Positions 11,998 to 25,700 of a DNA stretch of 64,000 nucleotides are shown here, one piece after another. A model generated the notes under the pieces. The model did no database searches. It was not told the DNA's origin and saw only the letters and a program-made list of their open reading frames with translations. The first letter of the stretch is position 1; each line of letters begins with the position of its first letter. The translations under genes were made by a program, and so were the position numbers. Source of the DNA: Rotaria macrura. Taxonomy: Eukaryota > Rotifera > Eurotatoria > Philodinida > Philodinidae. The stretch is from positions 124,001 to 188,000 of the forward strand of contig OENT01000122.1 in NCBI GenBank assembly GCA_900239685.1. The letters are read 5' to 3'.

Positions 11998-14240
11998 GGC
12001 CGTTCTCTTTTTTGTTTTTACTCTACAATTAGATGGGTGGTACATGAGAATTGAGTGTGACCTGTCATCACATTTCTAATTTGATCACATTGTTCAATCT
12101 TTGTCTCATTAATTCGAATTACAGTGTAGATGTTGAATTTCTTTTTCTGAATTTTCTTTACTATCAAAATGCAATGAAAACGAAAACGAAAACGAAAGAC
12201 AAAAGACTTTGAATCTATCAAGGATGTCTATATATCTGGACGGGAGAGAAAATCGAAAGAGCAATCTTTTGTTGTGAGACGTTCTTATCTGTACACTCGA
12301 TCTACTAGTCATGTACAACATAAAATTGTGTATATCTCTCAAGACAAGACTAGACGAGAGACACTCAATCAGCTACGTGTATATGTGTATGTTAAGTAAT
12401 ATGAGATTTTTTTTCTCTTAAAAATCCTCTTGAGTATATGCGCGTTAATGGATTCGAGCTGTTACAAGAAGAGATACACTCGATTTTTTTCCTCATATAA
12501 TGTATGTAACATGTTCTCTCTTCAATGTCAATAGAAACTATCATATAGTAGTATATTACATGTATATCTAGTGGCGGTAGTGCTTTTGTATCAACTATCT
12601 CTATCCTAAAAGCATTCATCATCATCATCAACCAAAACTATATGCTTTATTTCCAACATTACTTTCTTAGTTATGGGTATATACCAACAGGATCATTATC
12701 TAAGATTCTTCTGTATAATGAATTGTTCTGTTCAGATCTAGTCCTCAGAGAATTATTACATATTCATGCATAGATGCATGCTTACAGCTACTCTCGAAAA
12801 AGATGAAGTTGTTTGTAACCAGGAATCTCGAAGAATAAGTATAAATATCAATATATATATATATATATATATATAGATGTATGTATGAGTGTGTGTGTGA
12901 AAGCGACACGCTCACACATTTGTCAATACATTCATACGGATGGACATTTTTTCACATCGTGTGTGTCGTCATTTGACACTGACGAGATCAATATCCGCAT
13001 GTTTCAAGTGTATATTCGCCTTCATTCACTTCCCTTCAATATGAAGTAACAAAATTCCAAGTTTATACTATTTTCTTTTCTTTACGTTAACACGAGTTAA
13101 ATAGTAGAACAACAATATACACGTACAAACACATACGCAAACACATGTAAAAGCTGTCGCGATATAATCTTATTCAATAAATGTGTACATAAATGAGTAT
13201 CAACAATGTACTCAGTTGGAAATCTCATATTGATTTCTGTTCACTGTCAATCATATTTTTCATTGCTATATCTCTTACATGACACTGATGCGTATAGATA
13301 TTTATTCATTGACAGTAGTTGCATCCCATGATGAGCTATGTTTACAAAGAAAAAATAACCATGTGAGATAATCATTTTGCACCCCTACTGTCTGTTCTAC
13401 GATGTCTTCACTTCCTTACACGCGCTTCGTCATTGCCATCTGATCACTAATAGGAGTAAATGCGTGAGTTAAAAAATAGACATGAAGAAGAAATGAATGA
13501 ATATACCATAAGACGATCTTCTTACGTAATTCTCAAGCGTATATATTTGGACTCTCATATATACTAATGATCATAATCTCTCACTCTGTGTTCTAACAGA
13601 CAACGATTTACTAATGATGGTTTTGTGATATTCATGTCAAGTAGTGAATACAATTTATTTCGTGATGTAATTCATCTTGTACGATTTCAATTAATTCTCT
13701 TATCGAAGTTGCTGTCGCCGCCGCCGCCGCCACTACTACAATTGAAAGAATAACAACCTACAATTCATCTAATGCCCGACTGAGGACGTTTTGATTTTTT
13801 TTTGTCTCTTCACTCTACCTGCATACGTATACATGTATAACTCTCCGGGTAACCTAATCTGTTTCTCCTTCTTCCATATGGCGGTACACACGCGCGATAA
13901 TCGTTTTGAAAGTAGCTTTTTAAATTGGTGACTAAAAGCGGCATCAGATTAACACACATACACAAAAAGAATGAATTCTTTTTTTTAAATAGCATGATGA
14001 TCGATTATGAAAGTGTATATTGTCAAGTGTGAATATGTTTACTTGCTAGATAAACAATTTCGTTTTCTTTTTTCAAATACTGTTCTTTCACATTATATTC
14101 ATTTTTCATGAAATACACAAAAAAACGAAAGAGAGAGAGAGAGAAAAAGAAAGAAAGAAAGAAAGTAAGTAATGCTTATACAGAAACAAATACAACAATG
14201 AAAAGGGAAAAGAAAACGAGAGAACGAAAGATGATCATTA
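11998..14240. other. intergenic, microsatellite-rich
   Basis: No gene is recognised between UBL7 and the Notum-like gene. It holds an (AT)n tract at about 12850-12875, a (GCC)5 run at about 13715-13729 and a GA-rich purine tract at about 14128-14166 that runs up to the Notum-like 3' end. The 5' regulatory DNA of UBL7 presumably lies at the left edge, but I see no defined element. Confidence 0.5.
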
Positions 14241-15500
14241 TTAGATCTCATCATCATCTTCTCTTTGTGGACAAAAACTTGAATCAAAACGATGATCAAT
14301 TAATTGAAGATGAGTTCTTTTTTTTCTCTTTAACCATACATTAAACACAGAAGCAAGTGTTCTTTGTTCAATATCAAATTGTGACCATAATGAACGAAAT
14401 AAAAATCCATGTACTGTACAGGCTGGTGCAAATATCGATACACGATTACTTGATTGACGAAGATTTTCGATGAGTTTCAAAGAGAAATCATTTGAATTCA
14501 TATGTAATTTATCTAAATGTAATTGTGTTTGATCGAATAATGATTGTATAATTAGTATTGATACATGTGAAGGAAATAAACGTACAGCTTCACTACCCAA
14601 GAAACATTTATATTGTGACTTTAATGTGCATGATGATGGGACTTGCGTATTCCAATAGATCATAGCTTCATTAATTTTAGATATACCATTGATACTACCT
14701 GGATAGTCAATGAACCAGCCAGAATCGATGATAACACGTAGATCAACATGTGAAGGAAATTTTTTTAATAAATTAGGTAAATTCAATAAAAGACCAAGAC
14801 CACCGGCTGAAAAACCTGTAAATATGATTTGTTTAGCTGTTTGAAAATTTCTGTCGAGTTTTAAATCTTCGAATATGGCATGAAATATATCGTAACCATG
14901 TGAGTGTGATTTATTTGATGAGCCTGACCATAGATCTGATGAACAATAGGGAACATAGATAATATTGTGCTGTTTGAAAAATGAAAATATTGCTATGAGA
15001 GATTTTTTCTCATTAAAATTATTTGATGTCATTAAATTAGGTGAATATAGACGGCGAAGATTACATGATTCTTTTGAATAACAAAACCAACCACCATCGA
15101 AATAGAGTAACCACTGTGAATTATTATTATTCGTTAAACGTATATAATATGAAGCAATACTATCGTCCATACAACGTGCTTGAGGATAGTTAAATAAAGA
15201 TTTACGATGGAAATTTTTCTGAGATGACGATTTAATAAAAGAAATATCTGTTATTGCTGTTGTGGTTATAGATGATGGTGATGTTGAAATGAATGTTGTC
15301 TCACGATGGTAGATAAGTGTCAAAAAAAATATACTTGGAACAGTTAAACAAAGAAAAAGAATTGTAAGACCGATTTCAATATGGTAAGATTTATGATTGC
15401 CATTGATTTTAAGAAATTCCGGACTTGGTGTTGGCGAATAAGATAAAGGTGAAGATGATGTTGACGATGTCATAATTAAGTTGCGTGAGTGTATGAACAA
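14241..15500 (-). CDS. Notum-like palmitoleoyl-protein carboxylesterase, single exon
   Basis: One uninterrupted frame of 419 residues. Notum hallmarks appear in order: YFDGGWFCYSKESC (oxyanion GGW-C region), SSDLWSGS, the nucleophile elbow GFSAGGLGLLLN with catalytic Ser, DSGWF, QSLFDQTQL with the catalytic Asp, and CTVHGFLFRSLWSQ with the catalytic His. Known Notum removes the palmitoleate from Wnt proteins outside the cell. The N-terminus differs: about 45 polar residues precede a hydrophobic stretch (IGLTILFLCLTVPSIFFLTL), so this copy looks like a type II membrane protein or a protein with an internal signal anchor. A second Met nine codons in (MTSSTSS) could also be the start. No intron is visible, unusual for this window. 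It could be another member of the Notum/pectin-acetylesterase superfamily. Confidence 0.8.
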   Translation of the reverse strand: MFIHSRNLIMTSSTSSSPLSYSPTPSPEFLKINGNHKSYHIEIGLTILFLCLTVPSIFFLTLIYHRETTFISTSPSSITTTAITDISFIKSSSQKNFHRKSLFNYPQARCMDDSIASYYIRLTNNNNSQWLLYFDGGWFCYSKESCNLRRLYSPNLMTSNNFNEKKSLIAIFSFFKQHNIIYVPYCSSDLWSGSSNKSHSHGYDIFHAIFEDLKLDRNFQTAKQIIFTGFSAGGLGLLLNLPNLLKKFPSHVDLRVIIDSGWFIDYPGSINGISKINEAMIYWNTQVPSSCTLKSQYKCFLGSEAVRLFPSHVSILIIQSLFDQTQLHLDKLHMNSNDFSLKLIENLRQSSNRVSIFAPACTVHGFLFRSLWSQFDIEQRTLASVFNVWLKRKKRTHLQLIDHRFDSSFCPQREDDDEI

Positions 15501-17389
15501 CTAATTTTAACTTTACACCTTCATTGTGCTGCTCGTTATACACTCTGCTTGCTTTTTTTTTCTCTTTAGCTATGTGTATTAGAGAACAAACATCGAACGA
15601 GAGAAGCAACGAGAGAGAGAGAGAGACACACACACACAGAAAAGAAATGCAAAGAAAAAGAGAAGAGAAGAGAGAGAGAAAAAAACCTAAAAGAATAGAA
15701 GAATATGAAACACTTCTATGCATATCTTCATGTATATATCAAATGATTATTGATGGTAGATGAACAAAATAGTGACAATCCTACACCTGAATAAGAATGT
15801 TCATGCTGTGTGAGTAGATGAATCTACTCATGAAAAAGAAATTTTGTCAAATGAACAGCAATTCAATCATCATCACGGCATGATATGAACAAAAAGAAAA
15901 TTGAATAAATCTTATATCCTTAAACGTTATATACATGAGGACATGCAGATGGTAAAATTTGAATGAATCAACAAGTATGAGAGCTTCCCTGTTGAGATAA
16001 AGAATCTGTTACCATTAGTCTGACCGTGGTTTACTCTCAACTGTCAAGTTCATCACATACTATGTCTACATATGCTTATGTCTGTCTATTTGGTGAAGCT
16101 TGTGTTCGTTCATTGTCACCAGAAAGAAGTACATTGTCAATCAGATCATATTGTCAATCAGAGACTTATTCAATTGTTTTTTTTTTCATCTTTATTTCGA
16201 GTAATAAAAGACATCATTAGATGAACAATGACAGATAACAATCTGTTTCTATTTCATGATTACTAATTCTACAATATTGTCGGTTGAAATTGTTTGATCT
16301 TAATAAAAATCTCTCCGTATATATACACATAGAACCTGTTCATTTATCTCTTGCTTGAACAGTAAATAATTGGTGAAGAAAAAACGATCATTTTATATGT
16401 GCATGGTAAATGACATTCGATTGATGATAAGAATGGCGCGATGAGATGATCCAGAAAAACAACACGAACAAAATAAATCAATTAATCGTTTATAGTCTAG
16501 GCGGCGGCGGCGGCAGTGGCAAATATTTCTCGATATAGAAGCATACGAGCGTGAAAATAACTGATATTGATACTACCTAGCGATACAACTTACTTGGATA
16601 TCGATGATTAATCGAGACGAAAGCGAAAGAGAGAGACAGAGAGAAATAAACAGAGAGGGAGATTGAATCAAAGAACCAAAGGAGAAGATCTAGAAAAGTT
16701 CATGAAGAAGAATTAATAACAACACTTGATTTTTAATAAACACTTATATTGAAGAGATTTCATTTTCATACTTTCTTACGTACATCTAAAATAAGAAACA
16801 TAGTTGCAAAATAATCATAGAGATATTCTTGTCTAAACAAAAAGAAAAAAGTCAAAATCTTATCACCTTGAATAAAATCCAAATCCTTATACTCAAAAAA
16901 GACAGATTCGTCCTTCGCGAGTTATACGTGCACGACCTGTAATGATGAGAATATTTTATTTTCGTTAAATTTTATAACATCGTACAAAAGATACATATAA
17001 GCAATCAACTATGACAAATAACGAAGAAAAAATCGAAACCTATTGTTTTAGACATCTATTCTCTAGATATTGTGTATGATTTCGTTGTTGACCTCTCAAG
17101 GAAATACGGTAATTAATTACATCATCATTTCGTGTTGACACACGAGAGAAGAAAAGCGAGCTAGTCTAAATATGAATACAATAGGGAAAATATGTAAAGA
17201 TCATCGACAGAGTTTAGTTAGAACACATTTATTTTGTAATACACAGAAGTACAATAAGAAATAAACAAAACAAAACAGCTGATGATAAACATAAGCCAAT
17301 CGTGTTTGTTGTCCATAGATTGCGTCCTAAACAACCAGATTCTTATAATTGCCAGTCTCGTTGATGGATTGTTATTTTCTTATTGTCTT
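15501..17389. other. intergenic, no recognised gene
   Basis: Contains a GA/CA microsatellite at about 15609-15640 and a (GGC)5 run at about 16501-16515. No exon chain or RNA gene is visible. The 5' region of the Notum-like gene should be at the left edge. Confidence 0.5.
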
Positions 17390-20109
17390 CTAATTTGGTA
17401 ATACTAATAGGTTATGCCAATTATGTTCATCCTGAAACAAGAGTACGAGTTCATTTTGAGGTATCTCTTGTTTAGCATCGAAAAAGAGTAATAACGATTG
17501 TAGATCGAGTGCATCATTTTGAAATACTTGTGTTTCGTAGAGTACAAACTGTAGATGAACAAACAAAAATTACATTCAATCACAAAGAGAAGTTCAGAAC
17601 TAGCAATGTATCGATATTTAGTTTATTTACTTGACCTATTTCATTTACAGGTCGTTCTATTATTTTAAATAAACTATCATGATTTTCGATGGGTCTTTTT
17701 AAATCATGTTGTTGAGACTGTAGAATTTTATCCACTCCGAATTGACCATTTTTAACTAGCAAGAAAAATATAACAAACTATACAAGTTATTTTCGAGCGA
17801 CAATCAAAGTAGTTTCAATAGGATTTCTTAAATTATGAATAATGTTAGAAGATGTTACATTCATCGATAAAGACCGCAGAGACAGGCTACCTTTCGAATC
17901 GAAGATAGATTTGAACATGGATCATATTTTCTCCTTGTTCACATTGAAAATGTGATCGCTACTGTTCTTGTTCACTAGCAACACAATGATAACAATATGT
18001 CTTTCGACATCTCTCACATATATGAATAATACTAATGTGAGTGTTGTTTTTAAATAGAAGCTAATGAAAAAATTTGAAATATTCAAAATAATCTAGTAGC
18101 GTTACGAATAATTTGTTGACACATACTTTTCGCCTAAAGATTGAAACGTAATCCTATTGAGTTAGAAAAATGGTTGTATTTATTAAGAAATTCTAGTATT
18201 CGTATTCTATGTGAACATAAAAGTTTCTATTGTTAGTAACTATGCGCAGTTTTAACCAATCTATACAATACATGAAGAATTTTCAAATCAAAGATGATTC
18301 AGCAATTAAAGAACTTCTTTCCCAATATGTCTGTGCGAATAAAATAAAATCGAATAGGTTTACCTGCGATTGTATTTTTAGTGACACAAAGTTCACGATC
18401 AACTGATAGAAATATATCAGTCAGATTTAGTAGAGTTTCATCACAGGAAACTCTTCGTAATGTTTCATATATATTTAAAATTAATGCACCCGGAGTACTG
18501 TTAAAGGTACGAATCGCTTTCGGTAATGGTGGTCGTAATTTTGCATATGTTTTTACATGCGACGATGTTATTCTATCGATTAGAATAAAAAATGTTGAGG
18601 ATGGTGAAAAATAATCTGATGGTTCTTCTTTAACTTCTACAGTTTCTTCTTGAATAATAAATAAAATTCCATATGTATAGAATCAAAACGAAAACAAAGA
18701 AAACACCTGTCACATTAACATGAATATTTGATGTACTGAATTTTGTAAAGGATTCTTGTGTTCGTTGTTTAAATGTTTCTAAATAGGTTCGTTTGTGTTT
18801 CTTAGTCTCTATTAATGTTTGAAATCGAGATGTAGATGGTTCTGTAAATACTTCATATTCTAGTTGACCTTCAACATTTGAATTAAGTTTAAATTGATGA
18901 TATTTTTCAATAATATGTAATGATGATAGTTGATTCTTATTATCGACCAAGTCAAGTAATGGTTCATGAATAAATCTCGAAAAAACTTGAAATAATGTGA
19001 CTAAATGAGTATTGGTATCTGTCATAGGTAATATTGATGTTTCATTTGGATTCATTCGATAGAAATAAATGTGATTGTGTCCAAGTGATGATAGAAGATA
19101 AGCTAATTCGAATGCAAGTATATCAGGACCAATGAGTTTGACGGATGAATACGATAGAAGATGTTGAAAAATTGTATGAAATACATTTCGACGAAGACTT
19201 TGATCATATTCATGATAAGATGTTTGCATGTAGGTCATGTATGTTGAGTCGTTTTCATCATTGAATGATAATGTATTTGTTGTTGATGAACGAAAGTACG
19301 CATGCCAAGGTTGTTCGATGGCTAAATCGAAATCATCGATATTAAGTAAGTGTTCTTTTGAATTATTAAATAAATGATTGAATTCATTAGTATTATTATG
19401 TTCGTTCAACAAATTTTGCTTTAAAAATTCATCACGATTTATTGAATGGTTCACTAATTCGAACTTAACTTGTCGGTTTTTTAATAGATTTAAATAATAC
19501 GTTTGTACACGTCGTGTTGCTAACTTAATATATAAATAGAGAAGTTGCTTGTTCATATTTATACTTTGTACATTGATACCGAACTTTTTTGAATGATTTG
19601 ATCTTAACATTCGGCATTGTTTTAATAAACTCGTTAAACAAAAGAGACTCACACCTTGCCATTGGTTGTCAATCAATAGAGAAGATTCTTGTTCAATGAG
19701 ACTCAATGTTGTGTAATTTTCGGATTGATTATACCATGCATAAGTAAATCGTTCTGCTAAATTAACACCTAATGGAGTAAAGCCAATAATCTTTATAGGC
19801 ATCATCGGTTATGTCAGTTAGAAAGACACAGAATCGTGATAGAGTTTTATGTAAAGAATAAGATGCATAGTTACCCGCACAACAATCAAATAATACACTG
19901 TTAGAAAGCAAGCATTGTTTTTGTTTATTCTGAAATATATTCATCCGAGCATTGGATTTTGACGGCATAACTCTCATGTAACATAATGATGATTCATCGT
20001 AAAAACAATGTATTTCATTAAATGATACTAATTCACATGCAGATTGAAAAGAAAAATGTCGATTCAATTTGATTCGAAATCTAACTAATCTCAAATTAGA
20101 TGGTTTAAC
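17390..20109 (-). CDS. unrecognised protein, at least 621 residues, 5' end not found
   Basis: Five in-phase exons: 20109-19875, 19768-18707, 18648-18364, 17755-17631 and 17548-17390 (TAG). I do not recognise the family. The first exon reads NLRLVRFRIKLNRHFSFQSA, then SLCYMRVMPSK and SVLFDCCAG. A large second exon includes FTYAWYNQSENYTTLSLIEQ, DNQWQGVSLFCLTSLLKQ and SVKLIGPDILAFELAYLLSS. The third has an acidic EEPSDYF patch and GALILNIYETLRRVS. The protein ends in QDEHNWHNLLVLPN. Read as one open frame, the second exon seems to begin with a Rossmann-like KIIGFTPLG and end in a membrane helix. Both are introns (19874-19769 and 18706-18649), because the true junctions keep phase. No ATG precedes the first exon at its acceptor, so a 5' exon is missing. 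Confidence 0.6.
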
Positions 20110-22796
20110 CTATACAATATAAGGATACATCATATCACAATATGTGTGAGTGTGTGGTCAAACCTTGTTTTATTCATATAATTGAACTAACTTCGGTTTA
20201 TGACTAGGACATATTTTATTCATCTATAATTTTCATTATCATTGGTCATTGCTGTTAACAGGAGATAAAAATAGAACCCAATATGGTAGAGTATATTCTA
20301 TATCCGTGATTTTTTCGTGCCATATTTGTTACGCTTTTAAATCATGACGCAATATGTATTTGATATCGAGTTCGATAATGCATGATTTGAACAATAGAAG
20401 AATTATTTTGTATAGTTTTATCAAACGATCAATCAGAAACAATCTATGAAATTCTGCTTTCATTCTGACAGATGAGTTTGGTTATTCAACGAGTGTCTAT
20501 TCTTTCTTATCAGTTACCATCGATCAATTGCCTAGAAGAAAGAGGTATGATGTTCATTCGACAAACATATCGATATCTTCTATGGAAATAAGGTGGAACA
20601 TTCATTATATGTTTCGATAAAATCATTATTCATTCGCATCATTTCTATTATTCTTCAAACGTTGAAATGTACCAAGATACAAATTAGTGATAACAGTGTT
20701 CTAGCGATATTTTAAACACAACATTAGTGTTTTGGGATCTAAATTCTGTAAAACTAGTCATTATTTTTAACGAATGTTTCATCTACGAACTAACGTATAA
20801 TAAACTTAAAACTATTGTTATCTGTTCAGTTTGAACTTGTTACATCTTCAAATATGTTTCAGAATCTTTCCATCCGATTTTCATTGTACTTCAATAGCTG
20901 AACATTTAATGAGTTGTGTGTTTATGGGACAGCGTGGAACTTCATCATCATAGTACTGTTACGAACCACTGTCTATGCATCAGACTAAATATTTATCAAG
21001 AACTTTAAAACTATGTCTTTTCTAGTGTCATTTAGAGGAATCAATATAATAAATTCAAAAATATTTGCGGTAAAATATGAATACCATCCTTTTTAAAATT
21101 ACAGTTTTCGACTCGTCATGAGCGTTTATCATTTTTCATCGAAAATAAAAGGAATTACTTGAATCATAAAGATCTTTTTGTACGTTTAATTGAGACATGT
21201 AACGGAGCTCTACTAGCTGCTGAAATTCTCTTCTTGTGTCTAAGAAATTTTCCATGAAGACAATTTTTTTATTAAGCGAGCTTTTGAGCGTTATAAAAAT
21301 AGTTTAGAATAATTTTATCTTTCTCTTCTTGAAATATCCAAGTTTTCTTGGCAAATTTTTAACTTGAGAAAAACAAACGAGAAATTCATGCCTGGTGATT
21401 TGAACAGCACTTTACAGGGACATAGTTCACAATGACGTGAATTCATCAAGTAGAATGTCACTTTTATTTAGGTATTCTTATTCGCATATAGATATTTAGA
21501 AAACATAGGCATGAAAAATTAGAATAATTTCAAATTATTCTTTGACACAAATGTATTGATCTAGTGAATATTACCTTGATTTGATGAAAGCTTAGATATC
21601 TAGCAATGAAGTTTCGCAAGTCGGAAGTTGATCAACTGGAATCATAGAGGAGAAGTTCCAGTAGTCAGAGATAGTAAAAAAGTGTTATTATTCATGTTCG
21701 AAAAATCTAAATTAAAATTTAGACTAAAGATCAATTATATTGACACCAATATAATCTGACTTGAATTCAATGTTTCACCTTTGAAAGATTTTATTTTTTT
21801 GAATCTGTTTTATATTGCAGTCATCGTAGGTATTCGATTAAGATAGGTTAAAAGAAACAAAATAAAATAAAATCTGTCTTTAAACGCTGAGAAATCAGAT
21901 TCTAATAGTTCCATTAAAGTTAAATTTTTAGTGTAGCTCTGAAGCCAAATTTTTTAAAATGGGTACCGCTACAATGCGTTCATGACAATTTGTATAAGAG
22001 TTTAGTGAATGTCTGAAGTTATCCTTCAAAGATAATAAGACTGATCCATGGGTACACTTAAAAATATGTATAGGAAACACTTCAAAGTAAGAGGAGGATG
22101 AGATGAAATGTACCTCAATCTATTGTGAAGTTTTCGTTTTCATCTTTCTCCTTTCGTTATCAGGTTGATCCTTCCTTTCTGCTAGATCTATTTGAAATCC
22201 TTTATAGAATCTCAGACAAAATGAATTCTTTTTTAATTCATTAGTATTATTTAGCAAATAATAAAATGATGTCTATATGCTTTGTATTTTTCATCAGAAA
22301 TAAAATAAATTAATAATTACAATGAAAACTTGATGTGATCAACTCTATAGCTTTTTATGATAAGAATTATATATATTTTCCGTATGAAAGCATGATCATG
22401 ATCTATCGGTGGTAATATCCGAATTTTCGAAATTCATATGAACATCACCCTAGGATATTGTTCATTCTGCAGAAATACAAGACAACGTGAATAGAAAAAT
22501 ATAGCTTGAATATATAAATTATGATTAGAAAACTATTCAGAAATATTTTTCAACTCATGTTTACCTTCTCTTTGTCTAAGTGTTCTTTATTTCTCTGAAA
22601 CAAAATTGACATACGTCGAATAACAGAAAAAAAAATAATAAAAACAATTTCGAAATAATGCAAAAAGGTCATAACAAAGTTCAACAAAACTATAACAAGA
22701 TCATGCTAAATACTTGAAACAAAAACAATAAATTTGATCCATTGGACACCGAAACAAAATCTTAATAGCCATTCTAAGTGTGCTACTCACACTTTT
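20110..22796. other. intergenic, no recognised gene
   Basis: AT-rich, with no exon chain that I can support on either strand. It must hold the missing 5' exon or exons of the unrecognised gene to its left and the 3' flank of Argonaute. A short (GA)n tract lies just beyond the first Argonaute intron boundary, at about 22971-22982. Confidence 0.4.
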
Positions 22797-25700
22797 TCAA
22801 ACATACCACATAGTATCTTGAATGGTTGGATCCAGCTGAATGAGCCTTGTTTCCACGTCTTGCAGAGTTAACGAAGCAACACTATCAACTAGATCATCAT
22901 CATCAAAATCTCTGAAAACAAAATTATAATTCTCTTTCCATAAGAAAATAGAACAAATAAGTAGAAGGGAGAGAGAGAGAGAAGATGAAAATCTTTACCC
23001 TGCTATACTACTTCGTCGATCATTCTCATAACTATCAGCATCACGAGACTGATATGCAGCCAAATGAGCATAATGAACAGGTGCTGGCACCGATACAGCT
23101 TTTGTACAACGCACATCCGAATGGCAAAGATAGTATGTTAGAGATTGTATTTCGTCAGATGAAAAACCAATATCGTCATATAAAACATGATATAAAATTG
23201 GTCTTGATGTGCCTTGAAAAATTCAAATATTTTTAATGGAAAACAATAATTTAAAAACCCTTATATACCTTGAATAGCAGCATGACTATTTAAATAAAAG
23301 TCAAAACCTTGTGGATGAACAATATCTGTATCAACAACTGTGCCTATAAAAATATAAAGAGAACGTGTGTAAATCGATTTTCGTATCGATACAAATTTAC
23401 CTGGTTGTACGTTATACATCATTTTTATTCTCGGATCTGGATTGGGTTCTCGGATAAAAAACCGTGTATTATGACGTTTTTTAACAACAATAAAAGTAAT
23501 TTTAGGTAATGGATTATTCATATAAAGAGCTAAAGTAATCGAAAATAAATTTTATTCATTCCATTGTCCTGAATGCCATGGTTGTCGAATGAACATATGA
23601 CCATAGTGCAATCTAATTCTATTTTTACCAATAGGATTATGTACGTCTATCACTTTTTGGGTATATATTCCCTTTTTCTGTCGATTAAAAATGAGAGTTT
23701 ATATAGATAAACGATCTTGAATCCTATATCAATGTCTTGTACAATCAAGATGACACGTACGCTTCAACCATCGTTGAAAATCATGTTTCATAAAAGAAAT
23801 GAGTGAAAAATATTTACCTTTACAAGCATTATGCAATGCACTTAGTTCATTATCAAGCACTTTTTGGAAGTGTCCATCATCAACACCTAAAGCACAATGA
23901 ACGAAACATCCATAGTAGATTTAAAATGAAAATTTACCATCGCGATAGAATACAATTTTATTTGGAAAGCATCCATTTTTTTGTGCAAATAATTTTAATA
24001 AATCAGTTGCCATTTGATATAAATCTTTGATGATTTCTAATGAAATTTTTCCATGTGCTGGAAATTGTTCACTAACTCGTGATGCATATTGCGTACCTAA
24101 AATACATTCATGCTGTGTTGTTCTTCATTCAATCGAATATATTGACTAACTTGTCGAATCAATAGATCCGATCACAGCTGCAATTGATGGTTTATCTTTT
24201 GAACAAGTCGTATGAGTTACATCAGCACCAAAAAACATAAAAACATCATCTTTTGTTGATGATGATGTTAAAGCTCGTGCCAATGATACCGTACCATTAA
24301 CACCACCGAGTTTTGCATTAAATTTTTGTACAAGATTTTGTAAATACTAATAATTACAATACACATATTTGCGTTTACTGAAAAGAAAACTATTTTCATA
24401 CCATATCAAGTTTGTTGATATTCTTTGCAATAGCAACGAAATCTGTACATCTAAAAATAGATAAATTGACGAGATAAATAACGTGCTTCGGTATGCAATT
24501 ACAGTAGACAAGGCAAAACGTTTTCTTTCCATGCTATTAGAACTACTAACTACGTTCAAACAAGAGCCATCTGCAAACATAAGGTGTATCTACGCTAGAT
24601 GATAAACTAAAATATAGTTTGCATTCAACTTTCTTCACATGCTTACTGTAAAATTTACATCATTCAATGACATAGACTTCAAAAATTTTCTCAAAGAAAA
24701 CATATAATTTGATGAAAACTCACGGCTTTTTATATTGATATTATGTTAAATGCGAAAAATCACTGTACTATAGTCCACTATTGTTAAAATCTCGAATATA
24801 TTCTTTTCTTTCCGATGTAAAAGTTTGAAAAACTGATATTAAGAATATTCATCGACATACATTTTCGGAATAGTCTAATACATTCTGAATCTTCTTGTTT
24901 TTGATATGCTTCAGTTATCCCGTATGACACAACTACGGGATAAGAGAGTACCACAGACACCCTTGGTTACTTTCGAAATGCTTTCACTATTAGTTTCTGT
25001 TTCTAGAAAAATAATAGACGAAAGATTTGGGAGCATTTTTATTTAAAGTTCATGGGAACCATCTTTTTCTTCGAAAAATAGCTGTAAGATTTTAATAATA
25101 ATTTATTCTCGTGACATACATAATGTAAAATTTGACAAGTTAGACAATATTTCTGAGCATTAAATTGAATAATAGTCATACTCTTTGTTTGTTGAACTAT
25201 TCATTTTCTTCCATAGTCAAAAAATTCACATGAAATCATGAATTGATTTCATGTATAACTAATGTTAGTATAGTATTTCATAAAAACTTACTGAGTGATA
25301 ATGCCAAGTTTATGATTACCAAAATATTTTATTGTTTTATAAATATCTTCACCAACACCATTGAGTATAAATACAACAACTTCACACTTGACATCTTTTA
25401 ACTCTTGTAATCGATCATGAATTTTTTGTGGTATAGCTGGATCACTTTTCATTATTGGAGTCGGTTCAAATTTTATACCAAAACGTTCAATAACCTATAT
25501 TTAACAAAAACGAAACGTAGAAAGACATTTTTCTTGTCTACTTGTTAGACAGATGAATTACGTTTGGAAAATGATGCACGAATTCTTCTGCAACCGATAA
25601 TTGATATTTATTTGGTCGTTGAGCTGAAATCATGATGCAAGCCCATGTTTTAATGTGTCGAGTTTTTTGAAAACGATTACGAATATTCCACCTAAAAATT

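Noticed and set aside
13710..16520. (GCC)5 and (GGC)5 runs on either side of the Notum-like gene as inverted-repeat ends
   Set aside because: Beyond the triplet runs the flanks do not match, so they are independent microsatellites.
18364..18648. Caspase p10-like resemblance of GALILNIYETLRRVS
   Set aside because: The similarity is limited to a helix pattern. No catalytic His or Cys motif exists elsewhere in the protein.
18630..19805. A membrane-anchored protein with an N-terminal Rossmann motif, from one long open frame
   Set aside because: Both ends of that frame are introns. Acceptor CCATTAG at 19769 joins the previous exon in phase and removes KIIGFTPLG. Donor CAG-GTGTTT at 18706 joins the next exon in phase and removes the apparent C-terminal helix.
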